Below, piece by piece: positions 52,746 to 61,895 of a stretch of DNA of 64,000 nucleotides (positions are counted from its first letter, which is position 1; the number at the start of each line of letters is the position of its first letter). The DNA is taken from positions 1 to 64,000 of the forward strand of contig JACDOA010000007.1 of assembly GCA_017656335.1 (NCBI GenBank). Direction: 5' to 3'. This DNA comes from Thermosipho sp. (in: thermotogales). GTDB taxonomy: Bacteria; Thermotogota; Thermotogae; Thermotogales; Fervidobacteriaceae. Position numbers and translations under genes: made by a program. Below the pieces are notes generated by a model. It had not been told where the DNA came from. It was given only the letters and a program-made list of their open reading frames with translations, and searched no databases.

Positions 52746-53978
52746 ATGAAGAAAGTTTTAATTCTTTTATTTATTATAACATCATTAATGATTTTCAGTA
52801 CAACTACTATTAGAGTAATTTCAAGTGATGATTTTGCGGCTTTTAGGCAAGAAGCAATTAAAAGATTTGAAGAGCTTTATCCGGATATTAAAGTTGAATT
52901 GCTTTCAGTTGGATATAATCAACTTTATCAAAAGATTATCACTACGCTTGCTGTTGATCCTTCAGCATTCGATGTGATAGATGTCGATTGTATTTGGACA
53001 CCTGAATTTGCAACTTTAGGCCTTCTTGAACCAGTTGATAATCGTTTAACAGAAGATATGAAGAACAATATACTAGAAAGTGCTATGAATATAATGCGTT
53101 ATAATGGAAAGACTTACGGATTACCAATGTTCAATGATGTATTATTTTTCTATTATAATGAAGATTTACTTAAAAAAGCCGGAATTAGAAGACCACCTGC
53201 TACTTGGGATGAATTTGTTGCTTTTAGTAAAATTTTACAAGATAAAGGTTTAGTAAAATATGGTTCAGTTTGGGGTTGGGCACAAGCAGAAGGTCTTATT
53301 TGTTATTATACTTTACTCCTTGGTTCATTTGGAGGGCAATATTTCGACGAGAATGAAAATCCTGTATTTAACACAGGAGGTGGTTTAAAAGCATTAGAAT
53401 GGATGGTTGATTCTATATATAATTACAAAGTTGTTGATCCCTCATCGATAAATTCTGATGATAGAGCTATGCTTCATGCGATTGCAAACGGAGATGCTGC
53501 TTTTGGGTTTAATTGGTCTTTTGCTTGGCAGATATTTAATGATCCTGATCAATCTTCGCAGGTAGACAAAATAAAGGTAGCTTTAGTTCCTACAGGAGTT
53601 CCCGGAATTGTAAGCAATACAAGTAGTGGTTCGATGGGATTGGCTATAACCAAAGGTTCTAAAAATAAGGAAGCTGCTTGGAAATTTATTTCATTCTTAG
53701 CAAGTAGAGAAGAGCAAAGGAGACAATCAATTGAATATGGTGCAATGCCAATTTGGGAAGATCTTTATAATGACAAAGAGATTTTAACCCATCATCCTGA
53801 ATTTTCAGAGATGGTTAATCAACTTTACTACGTTACTGATCGACCTTCTCTTGTAAAGTATCAAGAATTTTCAAGAATACTTCAAATATATATTCAAAAA
53901 GCGCTTACAAGGCAAATGACACCTAAAGAAGCTTTGGATAAAGCAGCAGAAGAAGTTAATAAATTACTTGGTAAATAA
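52746..53978 (+). CDS. ABC transporter sugar-binding protein
   Basis: 410 aa from ATG 52746 (GGAGGTGA upstream; an in-frame GTG at 52731 would include the ribosome site). The signal peptide is KKVLILLFIITSLMIFS. The body reads FEELYPDIKVELLSVGY, FDVIDVDCIWTPEFATLG, YGLPMFNDVLFFYYNEDLL, PPATWDEFVAF and GSMGLAITKGSKNKEAAWKF, a family 1 solute-binding protein. The ligand is unknown; the kinase and SIS enzyme in the operon would act on it after import, so a fructosamine (Amadori compound) or another phosphorylatable amino-ketose is a candidate (inference). Confidence 0.92.
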   Translation: MKKVLILLFIITSLMIFSTTTIRVISSDDFAAFRQEAIKRFEELYPDIKVELLSVGYNQLYQKIITTLAVDPSAFDVIDVDCIWTPEFATLGLLEPVDNRLTEDMKNNILESAMNIMRYNGKTYGLPMFNDVLFFYYNEDLLKKAGIRRPPATWDEFVAFSKILQDKGLVKYGSVWGWAQAEGLICYYTLLLGSFGGQYFDENENPVFNTGGGLKALEWMVDSIYNYKVVDPSSINSDDRAMLHAIANGDAAFGFNWSFAWQIFNDPDQSSQVDKIKVALVPTGVPGIVSNTSSGSMGLAITKGSKNKEAAWKFISFLASREEQRRQSIEYGAMPIWEDLYNDKEILTHHPEFSEMVNQLYYVTDRPSLVKYQEFSRILQIYIQKALTRQMTPKEALDKAAEEVNKLLGK

Positions 53979-53982
53979 AAAT

Positions 53983-54002
53983 TGCCCCCTTTAAAGGGGG
54001 CA
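53983..54002 (+). terminator. Hairpin after the second binding-protein gene
   Basis: A perfect palindrome, TGCCCCCTTT/AAAGGGGGCA (53983-54002), followed by a T-rich tract. Same position as the hairpins after the other two binding-protein genes. Confidence 0.7.
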
Positions 54003-54033
54003 TTTGAATTTTCTTATTTTTGGGGGTGATCTG

Positions 54034-54918
54034 TTGAGAAAAACAAATTACTTTCATTTGTTAATGATTATTCCTGCAACTGTTGTTTTGTTGTTAACTT
54101 TATTTTACCCAATAGTTAATACGATTATAATCAGTTTCTTTGACAAAAAGTTATTTTATCCTTCTTTTTCAACTTTTGTTGGGCTATCTAATTATAAAGA
54201 AATTCTATCAAACGAAGAATTTTGGTCGGCTTTTAAAATAACTATATATTTTACAATTGTTTCTGTGTTTTTAGAATTTGTTATTGGTTTATTTACTGCT
54301 ATTTTGTTGAATCAGAATTTTAAACTTCGAGGATTTCTAAGAACATTAGTAATCCTTCCTTGGGCAATTCCTACAGTTGTTAATGGAGTATTATGGCAAT
54401 GGATTTTTGATTCAAACTACGGTTCTTTAAATGGTTTGTTGTATCAATTAGGTTTAATTCATAATTATGTTAATTGGCTTGGTAAGCCATTTATGGCACT
54501 TAATATGGTTATTATTGCTGATGTATGGAAAAATTGCTGGTTTTTTACTATAGTTTTGTTAGGAGCTTTACAAACAATACCTAAGAATTATTATGATGCT
54601 GCCAAAGTCGATGGTGCTGGGTTTTGGAATAGGCTTTTTAATGTGACTTTACCCTTATTAAGGCCAGCTATTGTTGTTTCTTTAGTTTTAAGAACATCAG
54701 AAGCATTTAAGGTTTTTGACATAATATATATTATGACAAAAGGTGGACCAGCTAATGGTACACAAGTTCTATCTTATTATGTATATCATACTTCTTTTGA
54801 AGCAATGCAGTTAGGTAAAGGTGCTGCTCTTTCTACGATAATAGCAATTATAATACTTTTAATCGCGTTAGTTTATATAAAATCCCTTATGAGGGAAGAG
54901 GTGGAAATAAATGCATAA
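54034..54918 (+). CDS. Sugar ABC transporter permease, MalF family
   Basis: 294 aa from TTG 54034, chosen because GGGGGTGAT precedes it. It has about six membrane segments and the EAA loop DAAKVDGAGFWNRLF near residue 190, and ends with a short acidic tail. It overlaps the next permease by 8 nt. Partner of the MalG-type protein and the binding protein of this operon. Confidence 0.92.
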   Translation: MRKTNYFHLLMIIPATVVLLLTLFYPIVNTIIISFFDKKLFYPSFSTFVGLSNYKEILSNEEFWSAFKITIYFTIVSVFLEFVIGLFTAILLNQNFKLRGFLRTLVILPWAIPTVVNGVLWQWIFDSNYGSLNGLLYQLGLIHNYVNWLGKPFMALNMVIIADVWKNCWFFTIVLLGALQTIPKNYYDAAKVDGAGFWNRLFNVTLPLLRPAIVVSLVLRTSEAFKVFDIIYIMTKGGPANGTQVLSYYVYHTSFEAMQLGKGAALSTIIAIIILLIALVYIKSLMREEVEINA

Positions 54919-55762
54919 AAGAAAAAAAATTATTGGATTATATATAGCAGGTATATTAGTAGCAATTTTTATTCTTATGCCTATTTATTGGATGTTTGTA
55001 TCTTCAATTTCTCCAAAAATTGAACTTTTATCAAAACCTCCGCATTGGTTTCCGAAAAATCCCACCTTACAGAATTTTAAGAAATTGATTTGGGGTGGTA
55101 CTGGAACAAGTGGAGAAATTCCCGATTTTAAAAGGGCTCTTTTAAATAGTACTATAGTTGCTTTAATAACAACGACGATATCTTTATTGCTTTCAATCCC
55201 AGCAGGATATGTTTTGTCTCGAAAATTTCAAAAGTTCAAACAAATTTATTTAAATATAATTGTAACAGCTAGGATGTTTCCTGAAATTGCATTAGTTCTT
55301 TCAATGTATTTAATAGTTTCTCGTTTAAAGATAATTAACACTTGGTGGGCACTTATCTTTGTGTACACGTCTTTTATACTACCCTACTCGATTTGGATTA
55401 TGTATGGATATTTTCTTACAATACCAAAGGAACTTGATGAAGCAGCTTATATTGACGGCGCAGGTATTTGGAAATCGTTTTTAAAAGTTGATTTGCCTTT
55501 GGCTTTGCCAGGATTCTCGACTGTAGCAATTTTTTCGTTTTTGATGTGTTGGGATGAGTTTTTATATGCTCTGATTTTAACGTTTAATATGAAAGCCAAA
55601 ACAATTACAGTTGTTGTTTCGGAATTTACAACAAGGCATATGATTGATTATGGCTTAATGATGGCAGGAGGCTTAGTAGCTACCATTCCTCCTATGTTAA
55701 TTGCTTTACTTCTACAAAAATACATTATTTCTGGTCTGACAGTTGGAGCAGTAAAGGGGTGA
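54911..55762 (+). CDS. Sugar ABC transporter permease, MalG family
   Basis: 283 aa, about six membrane segments, EAA loop EAAYIDGAGIWKSFL and the typical ending ISGLTVGAVKG. The stop overlaps the beginning of the SIS gene region, showing tight coupling. No ATPase follows. Confidence 0.93.
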   Translation: MHKRKKIIGLYIAGILVAIFILMPIYWMFVSSISPKIELLSKPPHWFPKNPTLQNFKKLIWGGTGTSGEIPDFKRALLNSTIVALITTTISLLLSIPAGYVLSRKFQKFKQIYLNIIVTARMFPEIALVLSMYLIVSRLKIINTWWALIFVYTSFILPYSIWIMYGYFLTIPKELDEAAYIDGAGIWKSFLKVDLPLALPGFSTVAIFSFLMCWDEFLYALILTFNMKAKTITVVVSEFTTRHMIDYGLMMAGGLVATIPPMLIALLLQKYIISGLTVGAVKG

Positions 55763-55767
55763 AAATT

Positions 55768-56757
55768 ATGGCAATTTTTCTCAGTGAGGTTTATCAACAA
55801 CCTGATGCAATAAAAAATTTATTAGATAAGAAAAAAGATATATTGATGAAAGCTGAAAATATTCCAAATGAAAATATTTTATTTACTGGAATGGGGGCAT
55901 CCTATTTTGCGGCAAATTACATTTCAGATATATTAAAAGATTATGGATTTAACGCATGGTCTATAGAGCTTTCTAGATTGCTTGATTTCGGAAAAAAAGA
56001 TTTTCTTGAAGATTTTGATTCTATAATTTTGATTAGTCAATCTGGAGAATCTATTGAATTGGTAAAGTTTGTAAATGAATATTCAGAGTATATTGAAAAA
56101 TCTTTCTTAATTACTAATAATCCAAATTCCTCTATTCTAGGACATTTTTTAGAAAAACAACTGATTTTTATAAATGCCGGAGAAGAAAATTCTATGGGAT
56201 CTACTAAAACTTTTACAAATACCCTGGTGTCCTTATTAATTATTGTTCAAGAATGGATAGGGAAAGATTTTAAATTAGAAAATTTGATTAAATCATATGA
56301 AAAAATGCTTAATTTTGATATTAATAGTTTATTGAATTTGTTTTTAAATAATAATTTTCCAATTTTTATTTCTTGGAAGTGGGGTGTTTCAATACTTAAT
56401 ATGATTAATCTGACTTTGACAGAAGTTTCAAAAGTACCATCTTTAGTTTTTGAAGGTGCAACTTTTAGACATGGGGTTATTGAAATAGTTGCAATTGATC
56501 CTTTAATAGTGTTGTTACCAATTTCAAATGATCCCACTTACAAGAAATTTAAGAATTTGAAGTATGATTTGGAACAGTTAAAAGCTAAAATTTTTACATT
56601 AGAAAGTCTGTTTGAGAATATGAATACTCTTCCTAAGGAAACACAACCAATACCATATCTTGTTATATTCCAAAAAATTGCAAATTCTTTAGCCATATAT
56701 AAAGGATTAGAACCCGGTCAGGGTATGTATGCAAGTAAAGTTACTAAAAAGGAGTGA
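55768..56757 (+). CDS. SIS-domain phosphosugar enzyme (GlmS/FrlB-like)
   Basis: 329 aa from ATG 55768 (GGGGTGA upstream). Two SIS domains: FTGMGASYFAANYISDIL and LISQSGESIELVKF in the first, NAGEENSMGSTKTFTN between, then FEGATFRHGVIEI in the second, and the ending LEPGQGMYASKVTKKE. It belongs to the GlmS-like isomerase group that includes FrlB (fructoselysine-6-P deglycase), AgaS and NagB-II. It is much diverged from the SIS enzyme at 30067. Together with the PfkB kinase after it, the order resembles Bacillus frl operons, so a deglycase role is plausible but unproven. Confidence 0.82.
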   Translation: MAIFLSEVYQQPDAIKNLLDKKKDILMKAENIPNENILFTGMGASYFAANYISDILKDYGFNAWSIELSRLLDFGKKDFLEDFDSIILISQSGESIELVKFVNEYSEYIEKSFLITNNPNSSILGHFLEKQLIFINAGEENSMGSTKTFTNTLVSLLIIVQEWIGKDFKLENLIKSYEKMLNFDINSLLNLFLNNNFPIFISWKWGVSILNMINLTLTEVSKVPSLVFEGATFRHGVIEIVAIDPLIVLLPISNDPTYKKFKNLKYDLEQLKAKIFTLESLFENMNTLPKETQPIPYLVIFQKIANSLAIYKGLEPGQGMYASKVTKKE

Positions 56758-56762
56758 GGGCA

Positions 56763-57677
56763 ATGGATAAAATTGTGGTTATTGGAAGTGTTGGGGTAGA
56801 TATTATTTTGGGTCCAGTAGAAAGTTGGCCGGAATGGGGATACGAAATTTTGACTAAAGATATTTCCGTTAGGTTAACTGGAGCAGCTGGAAATGTTGCA
56901 ACTACATTTTCAGCAATCAGTGAACATCCTTACAAATTAAATCTTTTAACAGTAGTTGGTAATGATTTTTTTGGTAAACTTTTCATAGATTTCTATTCAA
57001 AAGTTGGAATTAATGTAAAAGGAATAAAAATGATCGAAGGCAGTACTTGCATATCTATAGGAATTAAGAACACTACCAATGAACGTTCTTTTTTCACTCA
57101 TCTTGGAGTTTTAGATCAAATTAATATTTCAAGAATTATTGACGAAGAATTGCAGAATTCTCTAATTTTAATTTGCGGATTTAATTTAATACCTTCAATG
57201 TGGTCAAAAGACTTTGAAAGTTTAATTAAAGAGATTTCAAAAAACAATTTTGTTTTATTCGACCCAGGTTGTCCTTTTGATAACTGGGAAGAGTTTAGCG
57301 AACAAATTAGAAACATTTTACCGTATATTCATATTTTTAGCCCCAACATAGATGAATTTTTAAATTTCAATAATAGTTCAGACATTAATGAGGCTTATGA
57401 AAAATTCATTAAAGAATTTGATACAACAACTATAATAAAAGCTGGGAGTAAAGGTTCATACCTTATTAAGAAAAACTCATTTCATCATTTTTCAATTGAA
57501 TCAGAATCTAATGTCAAAGATACGATTGGAGCTGGTGATGCTTTTAATGCAGGATTGCTAAATTATTTTTTTGTAAATCAATCCATTGAAATCAACAATG
57601 ACGCTATCCAATATGCTTCTAAAGTAGCAAAAAACTGGATTCGTGGAAATTACTGGAAAGAAATTTCATTAATTTAA
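56763..57677 (+). CDS. PfkB family sugar kinase
   Basis: 304 aa from ATG 56763 (AAGGAGTGAGGG upstream). Ribokinase fold: VVIGSVGVDIIL and the glycine-rich RLTGAAGNVAT at the N-terminus, IIKAGSKGSYLI, and DTIGAGDAFNAGLL with the catalytic base Asp259. Sugar specificity cannot be assigned. In this setting it would phosphorylate the imported ligand before the SIS enzyme acts, like FrlD in fructoselysine use (inference). Last gene of the operon; no clear terminator follows. Confidence 0.88.
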   Translation: MDKIVVIGSVGVDIILGPVESWPEWGYEILTKDISVRLTGAAGNVATTFSAISEHPYKLNLLTVVGNDFFGKLFIDFYSKVGINVKGIKMIEGSTCISIGIKNTTNERSFFTHLGVLDQINISRIIDEELQNSLILICGFNLIPSMWSKDFESLIKEISKNNFVLFDPGCPFDNWEEFSEQIRNILPYIHIFSPNIDEFLNFNNSSDINEAYEKFIKEFDTTTIIKAGSKGSYLIKKNSFHHFSIESESNVKDTIGAGDAFNAGLLNYFFVNQSIEINNDAIQYASKVAKNWIRGNYWKEISLI

Positions 57678-57794
57678 AATAATATCTCTCTGAAATTTAA
57701 AGAGTTTAAACTGTTTTTTATAAAGTAAATCATAACGCTTACTCTGTTGATAAGATGTATTAATATACTTTTTAATTAACCATGTTACTTGAGA

Positions 57795-57816
57795 AATTTG
57801 TGAAAGTTTTGAATAA
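57795..57816. repeat. 22-nt exact copy of part of the ferritin-like gene
   Basis: AATTTGTGAAAGTTTTGAAT plus AA occurs here and again at 58339-58360 inside the ferritin-like gene. In the minus-strand frame it reads YSKLSQIS at both places. It may be a relic of a duplicated paralogue. The surrounding gap 57678-57942 has no other feature I can support. Confidence 0.5.
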
Positions 57817-57942
57817 AATAATTAACTATTACCTTTATCGTTACACTTACTCCAAAAAAAATTAACAAATTTTCTTTAAAGGTTTGAATTGTAAAAGTTC
57901 GTTTATTAATAATTAAAGCAGGAATGATGACAAAGACAATTA

Positions 57943-58419
57943 TTAAATCATACTTCCTTCACTAAACATATCAAAACTATCTTCACCATTTAGCTTAATA
58001 GTAAGTTTTCTTAAATGTTTTTGCTCTTCTTCTATGATTTTAGTAAGAGCATCTAAATTTGGAACTAACGATTTAATTTCGTTATAGAAAATTATAGAAT
58101 CTTTTTCTACTTCTATAGCTTTTTTAAGTGATTCTTTAAAAGATGACGGTACTTCGTCATCTTTTAATTTTGGAAAAATTATTTCCTGTGCATATGTAGT
58201 AGCATAACCAACTTCTTCTTCATTTAAAGGAGCTTTACTTTTGTCTTTAAAACCTTTTAAAATTTCTTCAAAAGTTTTGGCATGTGCCCTTTCATCATTT
58301 GCAAGTTCTTCAAATAGTTCCTTTGTTTTTCCAGAACTAATTTGTGAAAGTTTTGAATAATATGTATATCCGCTACCTTCAATTTTTAATGCTACACCAA
58401 GAAGATCGGTGATTGTCAT
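57943..58419 (-). CDS. Ferritin-like diiron protein (rubrerythrin-type)
   Basis: 158 aa from ATG 58419 (AAAGGGAGGG upstream). A four-helix diiron bundle with metal ligands on each helix: Glu14 (KIEGSGYTYY), Glu43 and His46 (NDERAHAKTF), EVEKDSIIFYNEI, and EEEQKHLRKL. No rubredoxin CxxC domain is attached. Related proteins handle peroxide or iron in anaerobes; the reaction here is unproven. Divergent from chrA, with a TGGTATAAT extended -10 upstream. Confidence 0.85.
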   Translation of the reverse strand: MTITDLLGVALKIEGSGYTYYSKLSQISSGKTKELFEELANDERAHAKTFEEILKGFKDKSKAPLNEEEVGYATTYAQEIIFPKLKDDEVPSSFKESLKKAIEVEKDSIIFYNEIKSLVPNLDALTKIIEEEQKHLRKLTIKLNGEDSFDMFSEGSMI

Positions 58420-58471
58420 ATTAATCCCTCCCTTTAATAAAAATGAAATTTTTAACAATTTTTACATATAA

Positions 58472-58480
58472 ATTATACCA
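58472..58480 (-). promoter_or_regulatory. Extended -10 promoter of the ferritin-like gene
   Basis: Minus strand TGGTATAAT (58480-58472), about 52 nt before the ATG. A TATAAT on the plus strand around 58525 probably serves the divergent chrA gene. Confidence 0.5.
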
Positions 58481-58550
58481 CATATTAATTTTTAATTTGG
58501 CTTTAAAAATTAACGATGTTGAGTTATAATGTACATGAGGTGATATTAAA

Positions 58551-59051
58551 GTGTTTGAAGTATTTTTTTCTTTTGTAAAGGTAGGTTTTCTTGCTTTTGG
58601 GGGAGGATGGTCTGTAATAGGAATAATTCAAAATATGCTTATTTCAAAGGGTTGGCTTACTGCTGAGCAATTTAAAGAAGTAATTTCTCTTGCTCAAATG
58701 ACTCCTGGCCCGGTTTTACTTAATACAGCGACATATGTTGGATTAAAATTGTATGGAATTTGGGGTGCAATTTTAAATTCTTTTTCAATCCTTATAGCTC
58801 CTTTAATTTTTACCTCCATATTTTTCTATTTTAGAGAAAAAATTTCAAAAAATAAAAGATTAATTACCTCTCTAAGATATGGAGTTATTTTCCTTATATT
58901 TTTAACCCTTCAATCTCTTACTTTAAAAATAGATAGTGTATTTCAAATAGTTATAGCTGGAATTGCATTTTATTTTTTTATAAAAACAAAAATAGATCCA
59001 ATATATATCATCTTGGCATCCGGTGTATTAGGAATATTTTTGTTTTCATAG
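58551..59051 (+). CDS. Chromate transporter family protein, single domain
   Basis: 166-aa membrane protein with one CHR domain: FVKVGFLAFGGGWSVIG, WLTAEQFKEVISLAQMTPGPV, and about five hydrophobic segments. In other bacteria two such short proteins are often encoded side by side, or fused, to build the transporter; no partner is adjacent here. Chromate itself may not be the natural substrate. GTG start behind GAGGTGAT. It ends 3 nt before the convergent acyltransferase gene. Confidence 0.85.
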   Translation: MFEVFFSFVKVGFLAFGGGWSVIGIIQNMLISKGWLTAEQFKEVISLAQMTPGPVLLNTATYVGLKLYGIWGAILNSFSILIAPLIFTSIFFYFREKISKNKRLITSLRYGVIFLIFLTLQSLTLKIDSVFQIVIAGIAFYFFIKTKIDPIYIILASGVLGIFLFS

Positions 59052-59054
59052 AAA

Positions 59055-59807
59055 TTATTCTTTGTAGAACTTTTGATTCTTTAAGAGTTGTTCTTCCGGT
59101 ACATCTCTAAGTTCTTTTGCTGGAACACCTGCAAATATTTTTCTAGGAGGAACATTTCTTGTAACAACTGCTCCTGCTGCAATTAATGCATCTTCTCCAA
59201 TTTCAATTCCAGGTAAAATTGTTGCATTGGCACCAATTCTTGCTCCTTTTCTAACAATTGGTCCTTTAAAGTACTTTTTTCTTTCTTCGGTTCTTCCAAG
59301 AAAGTTATCATTTGTGAACGTTACTTCGGGAGCAATAAAGCAGTAGTCTTCAACAATTGAAATTGCGGTAATATATGCTTCAGTTTCGATTTTTACATAT
59401 TTACCAATTTTCGTCTTATTCTCAACTGTAACACCACGGCCTATAATTGTATATTCACCAATTTCAACATCTTCTCTTATGCTTGCCAAATCTCCAACAA
59501 AAACATAGTCTTTTAAATTAGCTCCTCTGTAAACTACACAATTAGCACCAATTGTTACATATTCACCTAAAACAAGTGGTGGTAATATTTTTTCTTCTGT
59601 TGTAGCTGAAGAGCTTGCTTTAAATGGCTTTTTTCCAAGTATTGTGTTATCTGCTATAACGCATCCTTTTTCAATAATTGTATCTTCTTTAATTACAACA
59701 TTGTGGCCGATAATAACATTATCGTGGATAACAACATTATCTTCTATAATGAGATTGTGACCCAATTTTACATTTTTTCCAATATTTGCACTTTCTGAGA
59801 TATGCAT
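59055..59807 (-). CDS. Hexapeptide-repeat acyltransferase
   Basis: 250 aa forming a long left-handed beta-helix of (I/V/L)GxxxxI hexapeptides ([48 protein letters not shown]). It contains the loop with the probable catalytic residues ([15 protein letters not shown]) and ends [26 protein letters not shown], as in WbpD/WlbB-type sugar N-acetyltransferases. It probably acylates a nucleotide-linked amino sugar for the surface polymer (inference). Last gene of the minus-strand polysaccharide cluster. Confidence 0.87.
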   Translation of the reverse strand: MHISESANIGKNVKLGHNLIIEDNVVIHDNVIIGHNVVIKEDTIIEKGCVIADNTILGKKPFKASSSATTEEKILPPLVLGEYVTIGANCVVYRGANLKDYVFVGDLASIREDVEIGEYTIIGRGVTVENKTKIGKYVKIETEAYITAISIVEDYCFIAPEVTFTNDNFLGRTEERKKYFKGPIVRKGARIGANATILPGIEIGEDALIAAGAVVTRNVPPRKIFAGVPAKELRDVPEEQLLKNQKFYKE

Positions 59808-59812
59808 TTATA

Positions 59813-60787
59813 TCACTCCTTGATAAAAAATCTTTTAAAAATACCAACTAGAGAACCCAGACCATATGATATATGAAGGATAAGAAAAGATAAAAATGAA
59901 TAGAAAAATATTAAAAATGATTTTTCTTTTACTGCAATTTTTAAAGAGAAAAATAAGTTTAAAATTAAATATAATCCTAATACTGAAAAATAAAAAGTTT
60001 TTAAAATTGTAAATTTGAAAATAAATAGTATTGAAATTAAAAACAAAACAAAAAACAATGGAACAAGATGTCTAAAAGAAAATGCTTTTTTAGCGTATTT
60101 TGTAGATAAAATAACCCATAACCCATTTTGAAAGTTATTTTTGAATAAATCTTTGAAATTATCTCTAGCAAAATAATAACTTTTGGCTGTTGGAACAAGC
60201 AAAATTTTAAAACCAGAATTTTTAATCCTTAAATTCATTTCAATATCCTGGTTTCTAACAAGTTTTGGATTAAAAAAACCTACTTTTTTGAACACTTCTT
60301 TTTTGTATATTCCATATGCTACTGTATCAACGTATATTTCTTTTTGGGGATTAATTCTATATTTAGCTCCGCCAATTCCAAAAGGATGAGAAAGAACCTT
60401 TGAAATTGCTAATGCTTTTTTTGTGTTATTACCAGGTTTTGTAATAACTTTTCCGCCAGCAATATCACATTTATTTTCATCGAGTTTTTTAACACATTCT
60501 GAGATATAATTCTTTGAATACGTTGAATGAGCTCCTGCTATCATAACATAATCCCCTGAAGAATTTTTAATTCCAATGTTAAGTGCAATGGGAGTTATTC
60601 TGTCAGGGTTATCAATTAATTTGATTTCTTTATATTTTTTAAGAATTTTTCTTGTTTTATCATTACTCATCCCATCAACAACAATTATTTCTTTTTCTGG
60701 ATAATCATTTTCTAAAATTGAATTGATACATTTTTCAATATGTTTTTCTTCGTTTCTTGTAGGGATAACTATTGATACTTTTTTCAT
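59813..60787 (-). CDS. Glycosyltransferase family 2, membrane-associated
   Basis: 324 aa. GT-A fold at ~1-230: VSIVIPTRNEEKHIEKCI, IIVVDGMSNDKT, GAHSTYSK, and the KLVRNQDIEMNLRIKNSG loop. The C-terminus has two to three hydrophobic segments (~235-320). This resembles succinoglycan/EPS transferases of the ExoA type. It transfers a sugar onto a lipid-linked glycan; donor unknown. It lies 5 nt upstream of the acyltransferase gene. Confidence 0.88.
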   Translation of the reverse strand: MKKVSIVIPTRNEEKHIEKCINSILENDYPEKEIIVVDGMSNDKTRKILKKYKEIKLIDNPDRITPIALNIGIKNSSGDYVMIAGAHSTYSKNYISECVKKLDENKCDIAGGKVITKPGNNTKKALAISKVLSHPFGIGGAKYRINPQKEIYVDTVAYGIYKKEVFKKVGFFNPKLVRNQDIEMNLRIKNSGFKILLVPTAKSYYFARDNFKDLFKNNFQNGLWVILSTKYAKKAFSFRHLVPLFFVLFLISILFIFKFTILKTFYFSVLGLYLILNLFFSLKIAVKEKSFLIFFYSFLSFLILHISYGLGSLVGIFKRFFIKE

Positions 60788-60800
60788 ATCTTTTCCCCCA

Positions 60801-61895
60801 TTATTTTAGAACAAAATCTACAAATTCTTTTTCTTTTTCTTCATCCCAAACAAATTTGTTTTTGTGTTTTTTTATGTTTTCAATAAATTGGTCATAATTT
60901 TCATATGCTTTTAGGATTTTTTCTACTGATTCTTCTATGTTATTAGGATTTATTACTACACCTATACCATACTTTTCAACGATTTTCCTCATTGAAACAA
61001 AAGTATCTTTTACTATAACAGGCGTTTCAGCAGCTATAGAATCAAAGAATTTATTTGGAAGTGCAAATGTATAGTTTTTATTGTAATCAGTATCTTTAGA
61101 ACCATATGAAATTAAAGAAAATGAAGCTTTTGAAAGTTCTTCCATCATTTTATTATATGGTAAAAATTTTGTCGATATATGTTCTAAATCTTTGAATTTC
61201 TCGGAGTCCATACCGATAATTTTAAAGATGAATCCATTTTCAATTAATTTCTTTAGAATTCTCTCTTCTTTTTGGACATCTCTTGATATTTTACCTACTA
61301 AACAAATTTCTTTATTTTTTTCCTTAGATGAGATGGAAATGTTTGAAAAATTTGGGAAAATCAAATATTTTTTTTTAAATTTCAGATGATTAAAAACATA
61401 TTCTTGAATTTCTTTTGAAACAAAAATTAATTTATCCGATAATTGCAATTGTTTTTTGAAGATATTCCACATAATTTTTTCTTTAATTATTCTAAGTAAT
61501 TTTGGAAGAGATTCTAAAAAGTTTTCTGGATGCAGTTCGTGAAGATCATAAATTATAATTTTTTGTTTCTTTTTAACAAATTTAAAAGGTTTTAAAGGAA
61601 AAGTTGGTAAGAAATGATGCATATAAAGTATATCAAAATCCTCATTTTTGATTATTTTCAGAATTTTTTTGTCAAACTTTATTCTTTTTATAGCTTTTTT
61701 AAAAATATTTTCTGAGGGGTTTATATTAAAAAAAACTGGTATATATTTAGTGTTATTCTCAAAAGAGATTTTATTATCTTCATTTGAAAGATATTGATAT
61801 GAGACTTGACATTTTTTGCTCAAAGCTTTAACTGTTCTGAAAACTCTTTTATCTTTTTTTAAGTGATAATAACCAATAATTAAGATTTTTTTCAA
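60801..61895 (-). CDS. Glycosyltransferase, GT4-like
   Basis: 364 aa from TTG 61895 (GAGGTGA upstream). GT-B fold: the N-terminal Rossmann half (KILIIGYYHLKKDKRVFRTV, FDILYMHHF, IIYDLHELHPENF) and a C-terminal half (EICLVGKISRDVQKEERIL, FALPNKFFDSIAAETPVIV) with the nucleotide-sugar contacts. Lysine-rich. Probably adds a sugar during surface-glycan assembly. Confidence 0.82.
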   Translation of the reverse strand: MKKILIIGYYHLKKDKRVFRTVKALSKKCQVSYQYLSNEDNKISFENNTKYIPVFFNINPSENIFKKAIKRIKFDKKILKIIKNEDFDILYMHHFLPTFPLKPFKFVKKKQKIIIYDLHELHPENFLESLPKLLRIIKEKIMWNIFKKQLQLSDKLIFVSKEIQEYVFNHLKFKKKYLIFPNFSNISISSKEKNKEICLVGKISRDVQKEERILKKLIENGFIFKIIGMDSEKFKDLEHISTKFLPYNKMMEELSKASFSLISYGSKDTDYNKNYTFALPNKFFDSIAAETPVIVKDTFVSMRKIVEKYGIGVVINPNNIEESVEKILKAYENYDQFIENIKKHKNKFVWDEEKEKEFVDFVLK

